DNA of 64,000 nucleotides, taken from positions 466,575 through 530,574 of the forward strand of contig NZ_PUIC01000003.1 of NCBI RefSeq assembly GCF_022750545.1, in the 5' to 3' direction. This document shows positions 16,677 through 24,492 of this stretch, piece after piece (positions within the stretch are counted from its first letter, which is position 1; each line of letters begins with the position of its first letter). Below the pieces are notes generated by a model. That model searched no databases and was not told the origin of the DNA. It worked only from the letters and a program-made list of their open reading frames with translations. Both the position numbers and the translations under genes were made by a program. The DNA comes from Caulobacter sp. CCUG 60055 (lineage in GTDB: Bacteria > Pseudomonadota > Alphaproteobacteria > Caulobacterales > Caulobacteraceae).

Positions 16677-16742
16677 AACGTTGATTAGTCGGAGGCGGCC
16701 CAGGGCGCAATGCAAACGCGGAATTAAACATTAACGTTGATT
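16677..16742. repeat. two copies of AACGTTGATT between MFS and motA
   Basis: The ten-base sequence AACGTTGATT occurs at 16677-16686 and 16733-16742, 56 bp apart, in the 177-bp divergent intergenic region. Each copy starts with the palindrome AACGTT. The second is preceded by TTAAACATTAAC, two CtrA-like half sites with the wrong spacing for a full CtrA box. Confidence 0.4.
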
Positions 16743-16802
16743 GTGGGTATCCCGCGGCCGTCGAAACGGCGAGCCCGCGCCGCCTCGGGGGTCACGCGCT
16801 AC

Positions 16803-17675
16803 ATGTTCCAGATCATCGGCATCGTCCTGCTGTTCGGGTTGGTGTTCGGAAGCTTCATCATGTCGGGCGGCAAGATCGGGGTGATCCTCGAGGCCGCCCC
16901 GCACGAGCTGATGGCCATCGGCGGCGCCGGCGTGGCGGCGTTCCTGATTTCGAACTCGATGGCGACGATCAAGGCCACCGGCGGCGGCTTCAAGAAGATC
17001 TTCAGCGGCCCGAAATGGAAGGCGTCGGACTACACTGACCTCCTGTCGCTGCTGTTCCTGCTGACCAAGACCATGAAGTCCAAGGGCGTCATCGCCCTGG
17101 AGAGCCACATCGAACGCCCGGAAGAGAGCACCATCTTCTCGCGCTATCCCAAGGTGATGAAGGACCACTTCGCCGTCGCCTTCATCTGCGACACCCTGCG
17201 GATGATGACCATGAACCTGGAGGACCCCCACCAGGTCGAGGACGCGATGGAGAAGCAGCTCGAAAAGCATCACCACGAGGCCCTGGCCCCGGCCCACGCC
17301 CTGACCAACATGGCCGACGCCCTGCCGGCGCTGGGCATCGTCGCCGCCGTGCTGGGGGTCATCAAGACCATGGGCTCGATCACCGAGCCGCCGGCCGTGC
17401 TCGGCGCGATGATCGGCGGCGCCCTGGTCGGCACCTTCCTCGGCGTGTTCCTGGCCTATGGCCTGGTCGGGCCGATGGCCCAGCGTCTGAAGGACGTCGT
17501 CGACGAGGAGGGCGCGTTCTACCGCATCATCCAGTCGGTGCTGGTCGCCCATCTTCACGGCAACGCCGCCCAGATTTCGGTCGAAATCGGCCGCGGCAAC
17601 GTTCCCTCCCCCTCGCAGCCCAGCTTCCTGGAGCTCGAAGAGGCGCTCGGCGCCATTCCTAACGACGCGGTCTGA
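16803..17675 (+). CDS. motA: flagellar motor stator protein MotA
   Basis: This is the 290-residue proton-channel subunit of the flagellar stator. Four membrane segments fit MotA: 1-20, 33-50, and a pair around 165-230 with NMADALPALGIVAAVLGVIKTMG and GAMIGGALVGTFLGVFLAYGLVGP, containing the two conserved prolines (ALPALG, LVGP region). The large cytoplasmic loop (50-160) contains the charged torque-generating segment near CDTLRMM. The ATG at 16803 is preferred over an upstream frame-open start because it gives the family's MFQIIGIVLLFG N-terminus. motB is not adjacent, as I recall for Caulobacter, where motA and motB are unlinked. Confidence 0.95.
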   Translation: MFQIIGIVLLFGLVFGSFIMSGGKIGVILEAAPHELMAIGGAGVAAFLISNSMATIKATGGGFKKIFSGPKWKASDYTDLLSLLFLLTKTMKSKGVIALESHIERPEESTIFSRYPKVMKDHFAVAFICDTLRMMTMNLEDPHQVEDAMEKQLEKHHHEALAPAHALTNMADALPALGIVAAVLGVIKTMGSITEPPAVLGAMIGGALVGTFLGVFLAYGLVGPMAQRLKDVVDEEGAFYRIIQSVLVAHLHGNAAQISVEIGRGNVPSPSQPSFLELEEALGAIPNDAV

Positions 17676-17855
17676 CCGCCCGTTCGCCGCCGCCCGTCGC
17701 GGCGCGCCCGCCCGAAGCCGTTTCGGCGCGGAACGACCCGCCGTGAGCGGAGGGTCGCAGAACCGTCTTGCCGGGTCCTGGAAATGGGGGCTTACTCGCC
17801 GGCGGGGGGCGCGAGACTCAACGACGCGCTCTAACCTCCAAAGGGAGCCAGGACT

Positions 17856-18245
17856 ATGACCTCCGACATTCTGCGCAAGATGATGGTCGCCGGCGCGGCC
17901 GTCGCCGCCCTGTCCGTCGCCGCCTGCGGCAAGCCCGCCGAAAAGGCCAACGACGCCTCGGCCGCCGCCACCCAGGCGGCTGAAACCGCCAACACCGCCG
18001 CGACCTCGGCCACCGACGCGGCCAACACCGCCGCCGCCGCCGCCGCCGACGCCGGCAAGGCCGCCGGCGACGCCGCCGCCGCCACCGGCCAGGCCGCCTC
18101 CACCGCCGCCGCCGCCGCTGGCGACGCGGCCAAGACCGCCGCCGACTCCGCCAAGACGGCGGGCGAGGCCGCCAAGACCGCCGGCGACAAGGCCAAGGCC
18201 GCCGCCGACTCGGCGATGAGCACGGCCAAGCCCGAAAAGAAGTAA
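17856..18245 (+). CDS. Ala-rich repetitive lipoprotein
   Basis: This is a 129-residue predicted lipoprotein: signal peptide with lipobox LSVAAC (Cys at about 24), then a low-complexity body of AAxTAAxA and AAKTAxDxAK repeats with regularly spaced Lys and Asp. This is a pattern expected to form a long single amphipathic helix or coiled coil, comparable in design to Lpp-like or late-embryogenesis-type proteins. A good SD (AAAGGGAG) precedes the ATG, and a terminator follows. The function is unknown. A structural link between outer membrane and peptidoglycan or a stress role are possibilities only. Confidence 0.75.
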   Translation: MTSDILRKMMVAGAAVAALSVAACGKPAEKANDASAAATQAAETANTAATSATDAANTAAAAAADAGKAAGDAAAATGQAASTAAAAAGDAAKTAADSAKTAGEAAKTAGDKAKAAADSAMSTAKPEKK

Positions 18246-18271
18246 GCTTCGGCGTCCAGCCTGAGCTGTGG

Positions 18272-18300
18272 AAGGGCCGCCCCTCGGGGCGGCCCTTCTT
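18272..18300 (+). terminator. terminator of the Ala-rich lipoprotein gene
   Basis: A perfect inverted repeat (18272-18283 with 18286-18297) is followed by CTTCTTGC, a weak T tract. It lies 27 bp after the lipoprotein stop and 35 bp before the mnmC start. Confidence 0.65.
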
Positions 18301-18334
18301 GCATTGCGGGCCTATCCGGGGTTTGCAGGCCGCC

Positions 18335-20155
18335 ATGACCGACGACGCGCCGCGCCCCGCCGAGCAAGCCGAGCCCGCCCAAGCCCAGTTCGCCCAGGCC
18401 GACCTGGAGTGGGGCGAGGACGGCGCCCCCCGCTCGCGCCGGTTCGGCGACGTCTACTATTCGCTGGCCGACGGCCTGGCCGAATCCCGCGCCGTCTATC
18501 TGCATGGCTGCGGCCTGCCCGAGGCCTGGCGCGGCCGGACGCGCTTCGTGGCGGGCGAACTGGGCTTCGGTTCCGGGTTGAACATCGTCGCCCTGCTGGA
18601 CCTGTGGGCGCGGGAGCGGCCGCCTGGCGGGCGGCTGCAGGTCTTCTCGGTCGAGGCGTTTCCGATGTCGGCCGCCGAGGCGGCGCGGGCCTTGGACGCC
18701 TGGCCGGAGCTGGCGGCGACGGCGCGGCTGTTGCTGGATCGCTGGCCGGGCCGGGCGAGGGGTTTCCACCGCGTCGATCTGCCCGAGCTGGACGCCGTCC
18801 TCGACGTGGCGGTGATGGACGCCGCCGAAGCCCTGGCCGCCTGGGACGGCGCCGCCGACGCCTGGTTTCTCGACGGCTTCTCGCCGGCGCTCAATCCCGG
18901 CATGTGGAGCGACGAGGTTCTGGCCTTGGTCGCGGCGCGTTCGGCGCCGGGCGCGCGGGCGGCCACCTTCACCGTCGCCGGCGCCGTGCGGCGCGGGCTG
19001 GCGGCCCAGGGCTTCGCGGTCGACAAGCGCCCCGGCCATGGCCGCAAGCGCGAGCGGCTGGAGGCTGTCTGGCCGGGCGAGGCCGCCGCCCCCGCCGCCC
19101 CCGCGCGGGTGGCGGTGGTCGGCGCGGGGATCGCCGGCGCCAGTCTGGTCCGCGCCTTCCGCGCCCTGGGGGCCGCGCCCCTGGCGATCGAGGCCGAGCA
19201 TCCCGGCGCCGGGGCCTCGGGCAATCCCGCCGCCCTGGTCACGCCCCGCCTCGACGCCGGCGGCGGCCGGGTCGCCGCCCTGTTCGCCCACGCCTTCCGC
19301 CGCGCCGTCGACCTGATCTCGCGCACGGCGCCGCAGGCCGTCATCGCCCGGGGCGTGCTGCAGGTCGAGGCGGCGGACCGCGACGCCTCCCGCTTCGACC
19401 GCGTCGCCGCCTCGGACCTGTTCGAGCCGGGGGCGCTGGCCCGCCGCTCGCCGGCCGAGGTCGCCGCCGCCCTGGGCGAGGTCGAGGGCGGGCGCGGCGG
19501 CCTGTGGTTCGCGGACGCCCTCGTCGTCGAACCGGCCCGCCTGATCGCGGCGTGGCTGGACGGGATCGCCCCGGTCCGCGCCCGGGTCGCGCGCCTGGAG
19601 CGCGACGGCGGGGTCTGGCGCCTGTTCGACGCGGCCGGCGCCCTTGTCGCCGAGGCCGAGATCGTCTGCCTGGCCGGGGGGCTGGCGACGCGCGACCTCG
19701 TCCCGGACCTGCCGCTGTCGCCGGTGCGGGGGCAGGTGGCCTGGACCGCGCCGCCGACGGCGGCGTTCGACGGCGTCCCCGCCGCCTGGGGCGGCTACGC
19801 CGCGCCGACCCGGGACGGCGGCGTGCTGTTCGGGGCGACGCACGACCGCGGCGATCTCGGGCTAGACCGGCGGCCGGCCGACGACCGCCGCAACCTGGCG
19901 CTCCTGGCCAAGGCCCGGCCGGCCCTGGCCCGGACCCTGGACGAAGCTTTCCTGGAGGCGCGCGTCGGCGTCCGCGCCGCGACGCCGGGCCATGTTCCCC
20001 TCGCCGGGACGGCGGGCGAGCCCGGCCTGTTCGTGCTGGCCGGCCTGGGCGGGCGCGGCTTCTCCACCGCGCCGCTGCTGGCCGAGCACGTCGCCGCCCT
20101 GGCGCTCGGCGCGCCCTCGCCCTTGCCGCGCGGGTTGTCGCCCGCCGGCGATTGA
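18335..20155 (+). CDS. mnmC: bifunctional tRNA mnm5s2U34 enzyme MnmC
   Basis: This two-domain enzyme completes the wobble-uridine modification mnm5s2U34. The N-terminal methyltransferase (MnmD, about 1-240; DVYYSLADGLAESRAVYLHG, ELGFGSGLNI SAM motif, WFLDGFSPALNPGMWS) uses SAM. The C-terminal FAD-dependent oxidoreductase (about 255-606; VAVVGAGIAGASLVRAF, GASGNPAALVTPRLD, LSPVRGQVAW, GGRGFSTAPL) removes the carboxymethyl group. The protein is 606 residues from ATG 18335; the frame is open to a TTG at 18299, but that lies in the terminator hairpin. Fusion of both halves is the usual gammaproteobacterial and frequent alphaproteobacterial form. Confidence 0.93.
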   Translation: MTDDAPRPAEQAEPAQAQFAQADLEWGEDGAPRSRRFGDVYYSLADGLAESRAVYLHGCGLPEAWRGRTRFVAGELGFGSGLNIVALLDLWARERPPGGRLQVFSVEAFPMSAAEAARALDAWPELAATARLLLDRWPGRARGFHRVDLPELDAVLDVAVMDAAEALAAWDGAADAWFLDGFSPALNPGMWSDEVLALVAARSAPGARAATFTVAGAVRRGLAAQGFAVDKRPGHGRKRERLEAVWPGEAAAPAAPARVAVVGAGIAGASLVRAFRALGAAPLAIEAEHPGAGASGNPAALVTPRLDAGGGRVAALFAHAFRRAVDLISRTAPQAVIARGVLQVEAADRDASRFDRVAASDLFEPGALARRSPAEVAAALGEVEGGRGGLWFADALVVEPARLIAAWLDGIAPVRARVARLERDGGVWRLFDAAGALVAEAEIVCLAGGLATRDLVPDLPLSPVRGQVAWTAPPTAAFDGVPAAWGGYAAPTRDGGVLFGATHDRGDLGLDRRPADDRRNLALLAKARPALARTLDEAFLEARVGVRAATPGHVPLAGTAGEPGLFVLAGLGGRGFSTAPLLAEHVAALALGAPSPLPRGLSPAGD

Positions 20156-20165
20156 TCTCGCCGGG

Positions 20166-20726
20166 TTAGAGGTTGGCGCGGATCGGCTGCGTCGGCGTCG
20201 GCGTCGACGACGAACTCGAAGACGAAGAACTTGAGGCGGCCGAGGAGGACGAGCCGCCGCCGAACCAGCCGGTCAGCTTGGACACCAGCTTGCCGAAGAC
20301 GCTGGGGTTGGACCGCGAAGCCGACTCGATGATCTTGAAGTGCAGTTCCTGCTCGTCCTTGCTGAAGGCCTTGGCGTACTTCTCCTCGATCTGTTGGTAG
20401 CTCAGGCCCTTCTGCTTGAGGAACCACGACAGCAGCCGGCCCAGGGGCGATATCTGTTCCCGGACCTTCCGCATCTCGTGGTTCCGCTGCTCCACCGCGC
20501 CCTGCGAAAGCATCGAGAGGATCTCAAGCCGGACTTGCTTGATCTCGGAGATGGACAGCGAAGCGCCGGTCAGGGCGGCCGACAGCATCTGCTGGTACAG
20601 GGCGAAGGCGTACACAGGCATCTTGGCCAGGGGCTTGGTGTAGTGTTCGTCGCGGATCTTCTGATCGCCGTAGAGGGCGTAACCGGCGAAGACGATGATC
20701 CCGGCCAGCAGTCTGAAGAAAATCAT
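20166..20726 (-). CDS. membrane-anchored protein with poly-Ser/Thr-Pro tail
   Basis: I do not recognise the family. The 186-residue protein has one N-terminal membrane segment (IFFRLLAGIIVFAGYALYG, 2-20), a helical body of about 115 residues (ALYQQMLSAALTGASLSISE; EILSMLSQGAVEQRNHEMRK; LSYQQIEEKYAKAFSKDEQE), then a 40-residue disordered tail with about 15 serines followed by TPTPTQPIRANL. The body loosely resembles TerB-like helical folds, but I cannot confirm this. GC and codon use are noticeably lower than in neighbours (AGT and TCT serines), suggesting a different history. It converges on mnmC and is divergent from the GST gene. Confidence 0.6.
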   Translation of the reverse strand: MIFFRLLAGIIVFAGYALYGDQKIRDEHYTKPLAKMPVYAFALYQQMLSAALTGASLSISEIKQVRLEILSMLSQGAVEQRNHEMRKVREQISPLGRLLSWFLKQKGLSYQQIEEKYAKAFSKDEQELHFKIIESASRSNPSVFGKLVSKLTGWFGGGSSSSAASSSSSSSSSSTPTPTQPIRANL

Positions 20727-20903
20727 GGCGCACCCCGTCCTGTTTGGTCGGCGGCCACGCTAGCACAACTCTCGATGGGTTTGGCGTGGTTGAAAGTCCC
20801 ATCTGAGGTGGAAATCGTCGCCGGGCGCCGGCGGCCTCCCGGCGCGGCGCTTGCCGTCGGCGGCGCGGCCGTGATCCCATGCGCCAGCCGCAGGGAGACG
20901 CCG

Positions 20904-21530
20904 ATGATCACCGTCCATCACCTCAACAATTCGCGCTCGCAGCGCATCCTCTGGCTGCTGGAGGAGCTGGGGCTCGACTACGAGATCGTTCCCTATCAAC
21001 GCGACGCCGTCACGCGGCTGGCCCCGCCCGAGCTAAAGGCCGTCCATCCCCTCGGCAAGTCGCCGGTGGTCGAGGCCGAGGGCCTGCGGCTGGCCGAATC
21101 CGGGGCGATCGTCGAGTATCTGATCGAGCGCCACGGCCAGGGCCGGCTGGGCCCGCCGCCGGGCGCGCCGGGCCGCGCCGACTATCTGCACTGGCTGCAC
21201 TTCGCCGAGGGCTCGGCCATGCTGCCCCTGCTGCTGCTGCTCTATGTCGGCCGCCTGGGCGAGGCCGGCGCGCCGCTGCACCCGCGCATCTTCGGCGAGA
21301 TCGACAACCACCTAGCCTATGTCGACGCCGCCCTGGCCGGTCGCGACTATCTGGTCGGCGAGGCCCTGACCGGGGCGGACATCCAGATGAGCTTCGTGCT
21401 GGAGGCCGCGGCGGCGACCGGAAGGCTGGCCGGGCGACCGGCGGCGGCGGCCTATCTGGAGCGGCTGCACGCGCGGCCGGCCTACCGCCGGGCCCTGGAG
21501 CGCGGCGGGCCCTACGAGCTGGGCCGCTAG
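20904..21530 (+). CDS. glutathione S-transferase family protein
   Basis: The 208-residue protein has a thioredoxin-like N-terminal domain (MITVHHLNNSRSQRILWLLE; HPLGKSPVVEAEGLRLAESGAIVEYL, containing the cis-Pro and the glutathione-contacting E-S pair) and an all-helical C-terminal domain (about 85-208, with DYLVGEALTGADIQMSFVLE, the N-capping box). The usual catalytic Tyr/Ser/Cys region reads NNSRSQR, where the Ser is the best candidate. Start ATG 20904 follows a strong SD (AGGGAG). It precedes pseB by 24 bp on the same strand, but no functional link is implied. Confidence 0.88.
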   Translation: MITVHHLNNSRSQRILWLLEELGLDYEIVPYQRDAVTRLAPPELKAVHPLGKSPVVEAEGLRLAESGAIVEYLIERHGQGRLGPPPGAPGRADYLHWLHFAEGSAMLPLLLLLYVGRLGEAGAPLHPRIFGEIDNHLAYVDAALAGRDYLVGEALTGADIQMSFVLEAAAATGRLAGRPAAAAYLERLHARPAYRRALERGGPYELGR

Positions 21531-21554
21531 GAGCCGCGCCCGGCTTGGGCGAGG

Positions 21555-22685
21555 ATGAGCCCCGGTGATTCGCTGTCGAGGGGCGTGGACGTGGGCGAGG
21601 CGAGATCAAAGGACGCGACGGCGGCCCTGCGCGCCTTCGCGCCGAGCGGACGGGTGCTGGACGGCAAGGTGATCCTGATCACCGGCGGCACCGGCTCGTT
21701 CGGCCGCCGCTTCGTCGACGTCGCCCTGCGCGACCACGCGCCGAGGAAGGTGATCATCTTCTCGCGCGACGAACTGAAACAGTACGAGATGGCCGAGGAC
21801 CTGCGCGCGCGCCTGCCCGCCGAGGTCTTCGCCAAGCTGCGGTTCTTCCTGGGCGACGTGCGCGACCGGGCGCGGCTGACCCTGGCGCTGCGCGGGGTCG
21901 ACGTGGTGATCCACGCCGCCGCCCTGAAACAGGTGCCGGCCGCCGAGTACAATCCCTCGGAATGCATCCACACCAACGTCATCGGCGCCGAGAACGTGGT
22001 GTGGGCCAGCCTGAACAACGGCGTGGCCCGGGTGGTGGCGCTGTCCACCGACAAGGCCTGCAACCCGATCAACCTCTATGGGGCCACCAAGCTGGCCTCG
22101 GACAAGACCTTCGTGGCCGCCAACAACCTGTCCGGCGACATCGGCAGCCGGTTCAGCGTGGTGCGCTACGGCAACGTCGCCGGCTCGCGCGGCAGCGTGG
22201 TGCCGCTGTTCCGGCGGCTGCTGGCCGGGGGCGCCTCGGAGCTGCCGATCACCGACGAGCGCATGACCCGCTTCTGGATCACCCTGGATCAGGGGGTGAA
22301 CTTCGTGCTGTCGTCGCTGGAGATGATGCGGGGCGGCGAGCTGTTCGTGCCCAAGATCCCCAGTATGAAGGTCACCGAGGTGGCCCGCGCCATGGCCCCC
22401 GGGGCCGCGCTGCGGACGGTCGGCATCCGTCCAGGCGAGAAGCTGCACGAGGTGATGATCTCGGGCGACGACGCCCGCGCCACCCTGGAGCTGGACGACC
22501 GCTACATCATCGAGCCGGACTTCGCCGAATATCCGCGCCCGCGCCTCGGCGTCGCCTCGCGGCCGGCGGCGGAAGGGTTCGTCTATTCCAGCGACAACAA
22601 TGTCGAATGGCTGGACGGCGCGACCCTGCTGGCCATGATCGGGGCGGAGAGCGCCGCCTCGCCCGCGCGTCGCCGCACGGACTGA
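21555..22685 (+). CDS. pseB: UDP-GlcNAc 4,6-dehydratase (inverting) PseB
   Basis: PseB starts pseudaminic acid synthesis by 4,6-dehydration and C5 inversion of UDP-GlcNAc. The 376-residue short-chain dehydrogenase has the NADP-binding GGTGSFG motif (about 44-50), FSRDELKQYEM, LGDVRD, HAAALKQVPAAEYNP, the catalytic VALSTDKACNPINLYGATK set (Thr, Asp, Lys and YxxxK) and the RYGNVAGSRGSVVP signature. This is FlmA of Caulobacter, required for flagellin glycosylation. It sits about 9-12 kb from pseC, pseI and pseG in this window. A frame-internal ATG is not closer to the family start, so the N-terminal extension of about 35 residues may be real or over-annotated. Confidence 0.93.
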   Translation: MSPGDSLSRGVDVGEARSKDATAALRAFAPSGRVLDGKVILITGGTGSFGRRFVDVALRDHAPRKVIIFSRDELKQYEMAEDLRARLPAEVFAKLRFFLGDVRDRARLTLALRGVDVVIHAAALKQVPAAEYNPSECIHTNVIGAENVVWASLNNGVARVVALSTDKACNPINLYGATKLASDKTFVAANNLSGDIGSRFSVVRYGNVAGSRGSVVPLFRRLLAGGASELPITDERMTRFWITLDQGVNFVLSSLEMMRGGELFVPKIPSMKVTEVARAMAPGAALRTVGIRPGEKLHEVMISGDDARATLELDDRYIIEPDFAEYPRPRLGVASRPAAEGFVYSSDNNVEWLDGATLLAMIGAESAASPARRRTD

Positions 22686-22797
22686 CAAAGAAACAACGGA
22701 TGCAGGCGCGGCGTCAAAGAGGCCGCCGGTCTGCGATCGCGAGGACACCCGCCGCATCCCTGTCGGCGGGTCGGGATGTCAGGACAGGATCGCTCCG

Positions 22798-22828
22798 GGC
22801 CGAAGCGGCGGCGCGCCGCGCTTCGGCC
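22798..22828. repeat. 10-bp stem hairpin between pseB and DUF465
   Basis: GGCCGAAGCG (22798-22807) pairs perfectly with CGCTTCGGCC (22819-22828) across an 11-nt GC loop. It lies between convergent genes without a T tract. It may act as a transcript-end stabiliser rather than an intrinsic terminator. Confidence 0.45.
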
Positions 22829-22840
22829 GGCGCTTCGTCG

Positions 22841-23014
22841 TCAGTGGACCCGCGACCTCAGATTCTCCATCTCTTCCTTCAACCTCAGCTTTTGCCGCTT
22901 GAGCTCACCAAGTCGCAACTCGTCGTAGACCGGCCGACGCATCTCTTCTTCGATGGCGCGTTCGAGGGTCTTGTGCCGGGAACCGAGTTCGCGAATTCGA
23001 GCTTCGATGGCCAT
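22841..23014 (-). CDS. DUF465 (YdcH-type) small coiled-coil protein
   Basis: This is a 57-residue helical-hairpin protein of the DUF465 family (MAIEARIRELGSRHKTLERA, then EEMRRPVYDELRLGELKRQKLRLKEEMENLR). Function is unknown family-wide. The ATG at 23012-23014 is chosen because GGAGG precedes it by about 7 nt and because it matches the family's length; the frame is open to 23053. A second DUF465 gene occurs 1.3 kb away at 24269. Confidence 0.85.
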   Translation of the reverse strand: MAIEARIRELGSRHKTLERAIEEEMRRPVYDELRLGELKRQKLRLKEEMENLRSRVH

Positions 23015-23140
23015 GGGTTGCGCCTCCATGCTGTTGGCGCTTGAAGTAAACACCCGCTGTCGCGGCGGAGTCAGATCACATTCGGTTGCAGGGTCCGCCC
23101 TGTTTCCGCCGCATAGGCTTTAGGCAGGAGGGAGGCGTCG

Positions 23141-23752
23141 ATGCCGGGCAAGGAACCACCACGGCTGGTCGTCGGCGTCTCGGGGGCGTCGGGGATCGTC
23201 TACGGCGTGCGCGTGCTGGAGGCCTGCGCCGAGCTGGGGGTCGAGAGCCACCTGGTGCTGTCCAAGGCCGCCGTCCTGACCCTGGCCCAGGAGACCGGGC
23301 TGTCGCCGGCCGACCTCAACGCCAAGGCCTCGGTGGTCCATCGCGCCGCCGATGTCGGCGCGGCCGTCGCCTCCGGCTCCTTCCCGACCCTGGGCATGAT
23401 CGTCGCGCCCTGTTCGGTGCGCACCATGAGCGAGATCGCCACCGGCGTGACCTCCAGCCTGCTGACCCGCGCCGCCGACGTGACGCTGAAGGAGCGGCGG
23501 CCGCTGGTGCTGATGGTGCGCGAGACGCCGCTGCACCTGGGCCACCTGCGCACCATGGTGCGGCTGGCCGAGATGGGCGCGGTGATCGCGCCGCCCCTGC
23601 CGGCCTTCTACGCCCGTCCGACCAGCCTGGAGGACATGGTCGACCAGTCGGTCGGCCGTTCGCTCGACCTGTTCGGCCTGAGCTGGAGCCCGGTGCGGCG
23701 CTGGGGCCGCGACGTCGGCCCCGTCGCCGGCGGTCCGGAGGACGCGGCTTGA
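23141..23752 (+). CDS. ubiX: flavin prenyltransferase UbiX
   Basis: UbiX joins dimethylallyl phosphate to FMN, making the prenylated flavin used by UbiD-type decarboxylases in ubiquinone synthesis. The 203-residue protein has the family motifs VGVSGASGIVYGVRVLE, IVAPCSVRTMSEIATGVTSSL and LKERRPLVLMVRETPLHLGHLRTM, and a C-terminal RPTSLEDMVDQSVGRSLDLFG. It is coupled by a 4-bp overlap to the TIGR02444 gene. COQ9 and an ABC1 kinase elsewhere in the window point to the same ubiquinone pathway. Confidence 0.95.
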   Translation: MPGKEPPRLVVGVSGASGIVYGVRVLEACAELGVESHLVLSKAAVLTLAQETGLSPADLNAKASVVHRAADVGAAVASGSFPTLGMIVAPCSVRTMSEIATGVTSSLLTRAADVTLKERRPLVLMVRETPLHLGHLRTMVRLAEMGAVIAPPLPAFYARPTSLEDMVDQSVGRSLDLFGLSWSPVRRWGRDVGPVAGGPEDAA

Positions 23753-24213
23753 GCCTGTGGGCCTGGGCCCTGGAGGCCTACGCCCGGCCGGGGGCGGCCG
23801 AGGCCTGCCTCGACCTCCAGGACCGGCATGGCCAGTGCGCGCCGCTGGCGATCTGGGCGGCCTGGGCGGCGGGGGCGGGGCGCTGGCCCGACGCGGCCGG
23901 CCTTTCGGCGGCGGTCGCGGCGGCGCGATCCTGGAACGCGGCGGCCGTGGAGCCCCTGCGCGGCGTGCGCCGACGGATCAAGGCCCCGGTTCCGCCGGTG
24001 GCGGACGCCGCGCGCGAGGCCCTGCGCGAGCAGGTCAAGACCGTCGAACTGGCGGCCGAGCGGCTGCTGCTCGAAACGCTGGAGGCCCTGACGCCGCCGG
24101 CCGGGGCGCGGCCTTCGCCGGCCGAGGCGCTGGAGGCGGCCTGCGCGGTCTGGAGCGGCGCGGCTCCCCACGCGGCGTGCGCCGAACTCGCGCGACGGCT
24201 TTACCCCGCCTGA
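23749..24213 (+). CDS. TIGR02444/DUF2390 family protein
   Basis: This 154-residue conserved protein has the family opening SLWAWALEAYARPGAAEACL and QDRHGQCAPLAIWAAWAA, then LSAAVAAARSWNAAAVEPLRGVRRRIK. The start appears to be a TTG at 23749 that overlaps the ubiX stop (TTGA), since no ATG or GTG lies near the family's N-terminus. The biochemical role of the family is unknown. Coupling to ubiX is seen here and may or may not be functionally meaningful. Confidence 0.78.
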   Translation: MSLWAWALEAYARPGAAEACLDLQDRHGQCAPLAIWAAWAAGAGRWPDAAGLSAAVAAARSWNAAAVEPLRGVRRRIKAPVPPVADAAREALREQVKTVELAAERLLLETLEALTPPAGARPSPAEALEAACAVWSGAAPHAACAELARRLYPA

Positions 24214-24268
24214 GGCTCCCGATATTTATCCGCGCCGGCGCCGTTCGCGCCGGCAGGGGAAGTTCGGC

Positions 24269-24487
24269 ATGCACGACGATACGCCGCCCGCCAACGACGA
24301 GGGGCTCCGGGCCCGCATCGCCGAAATGCGCCAGGAGCATCAGGACCTCGACGCCGCCGTCGAGGCGCTGGAGAGCCTGCCCATGCCCGACCAGCTGCAG
24401 ATCGCCCGGCTGAAGAAGAAGAAGCTCGGCCTGCGCGACGAGATCCAGCGGCTGGAAGACCAGCTGACCCCCGACATCATCGCCTGA
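24269..24487 (+). CDS. DUF465 small coiled-coil protein (second copy)
   Basis: The 72-residue protein has an acidic N-terminus and a DUF465-type helical hairpin (RIAEMRQEHQDLDAAVEALE; LQIARLKKKKLGLRDEIQRLEDQL). The KKKKLGLRDEI segment parallels RQKLRLKEEM of the first copy. It starts 55 bp after the TIGR02444 gene with an AGGGGAA SD and stops 5 bp before the convergent serine hydrolase stop. Function unknown. Confidence 0.82.
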   Translation: MHDDTPPANDEGLRARIAEMRQEHQDLDAAVEALESLPMPDQLQIARLKKKKLGLRDEIQRLEDQLTPDIIA

Positions 24488-24492
24488 TCCGC

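Noticed and set aside
16721..16735. Full CtrA site before motA
   Set aside because: TTAAACATTAAC has two half sites spaced by 3 bp instead of 7, so it does not fit the consensus.
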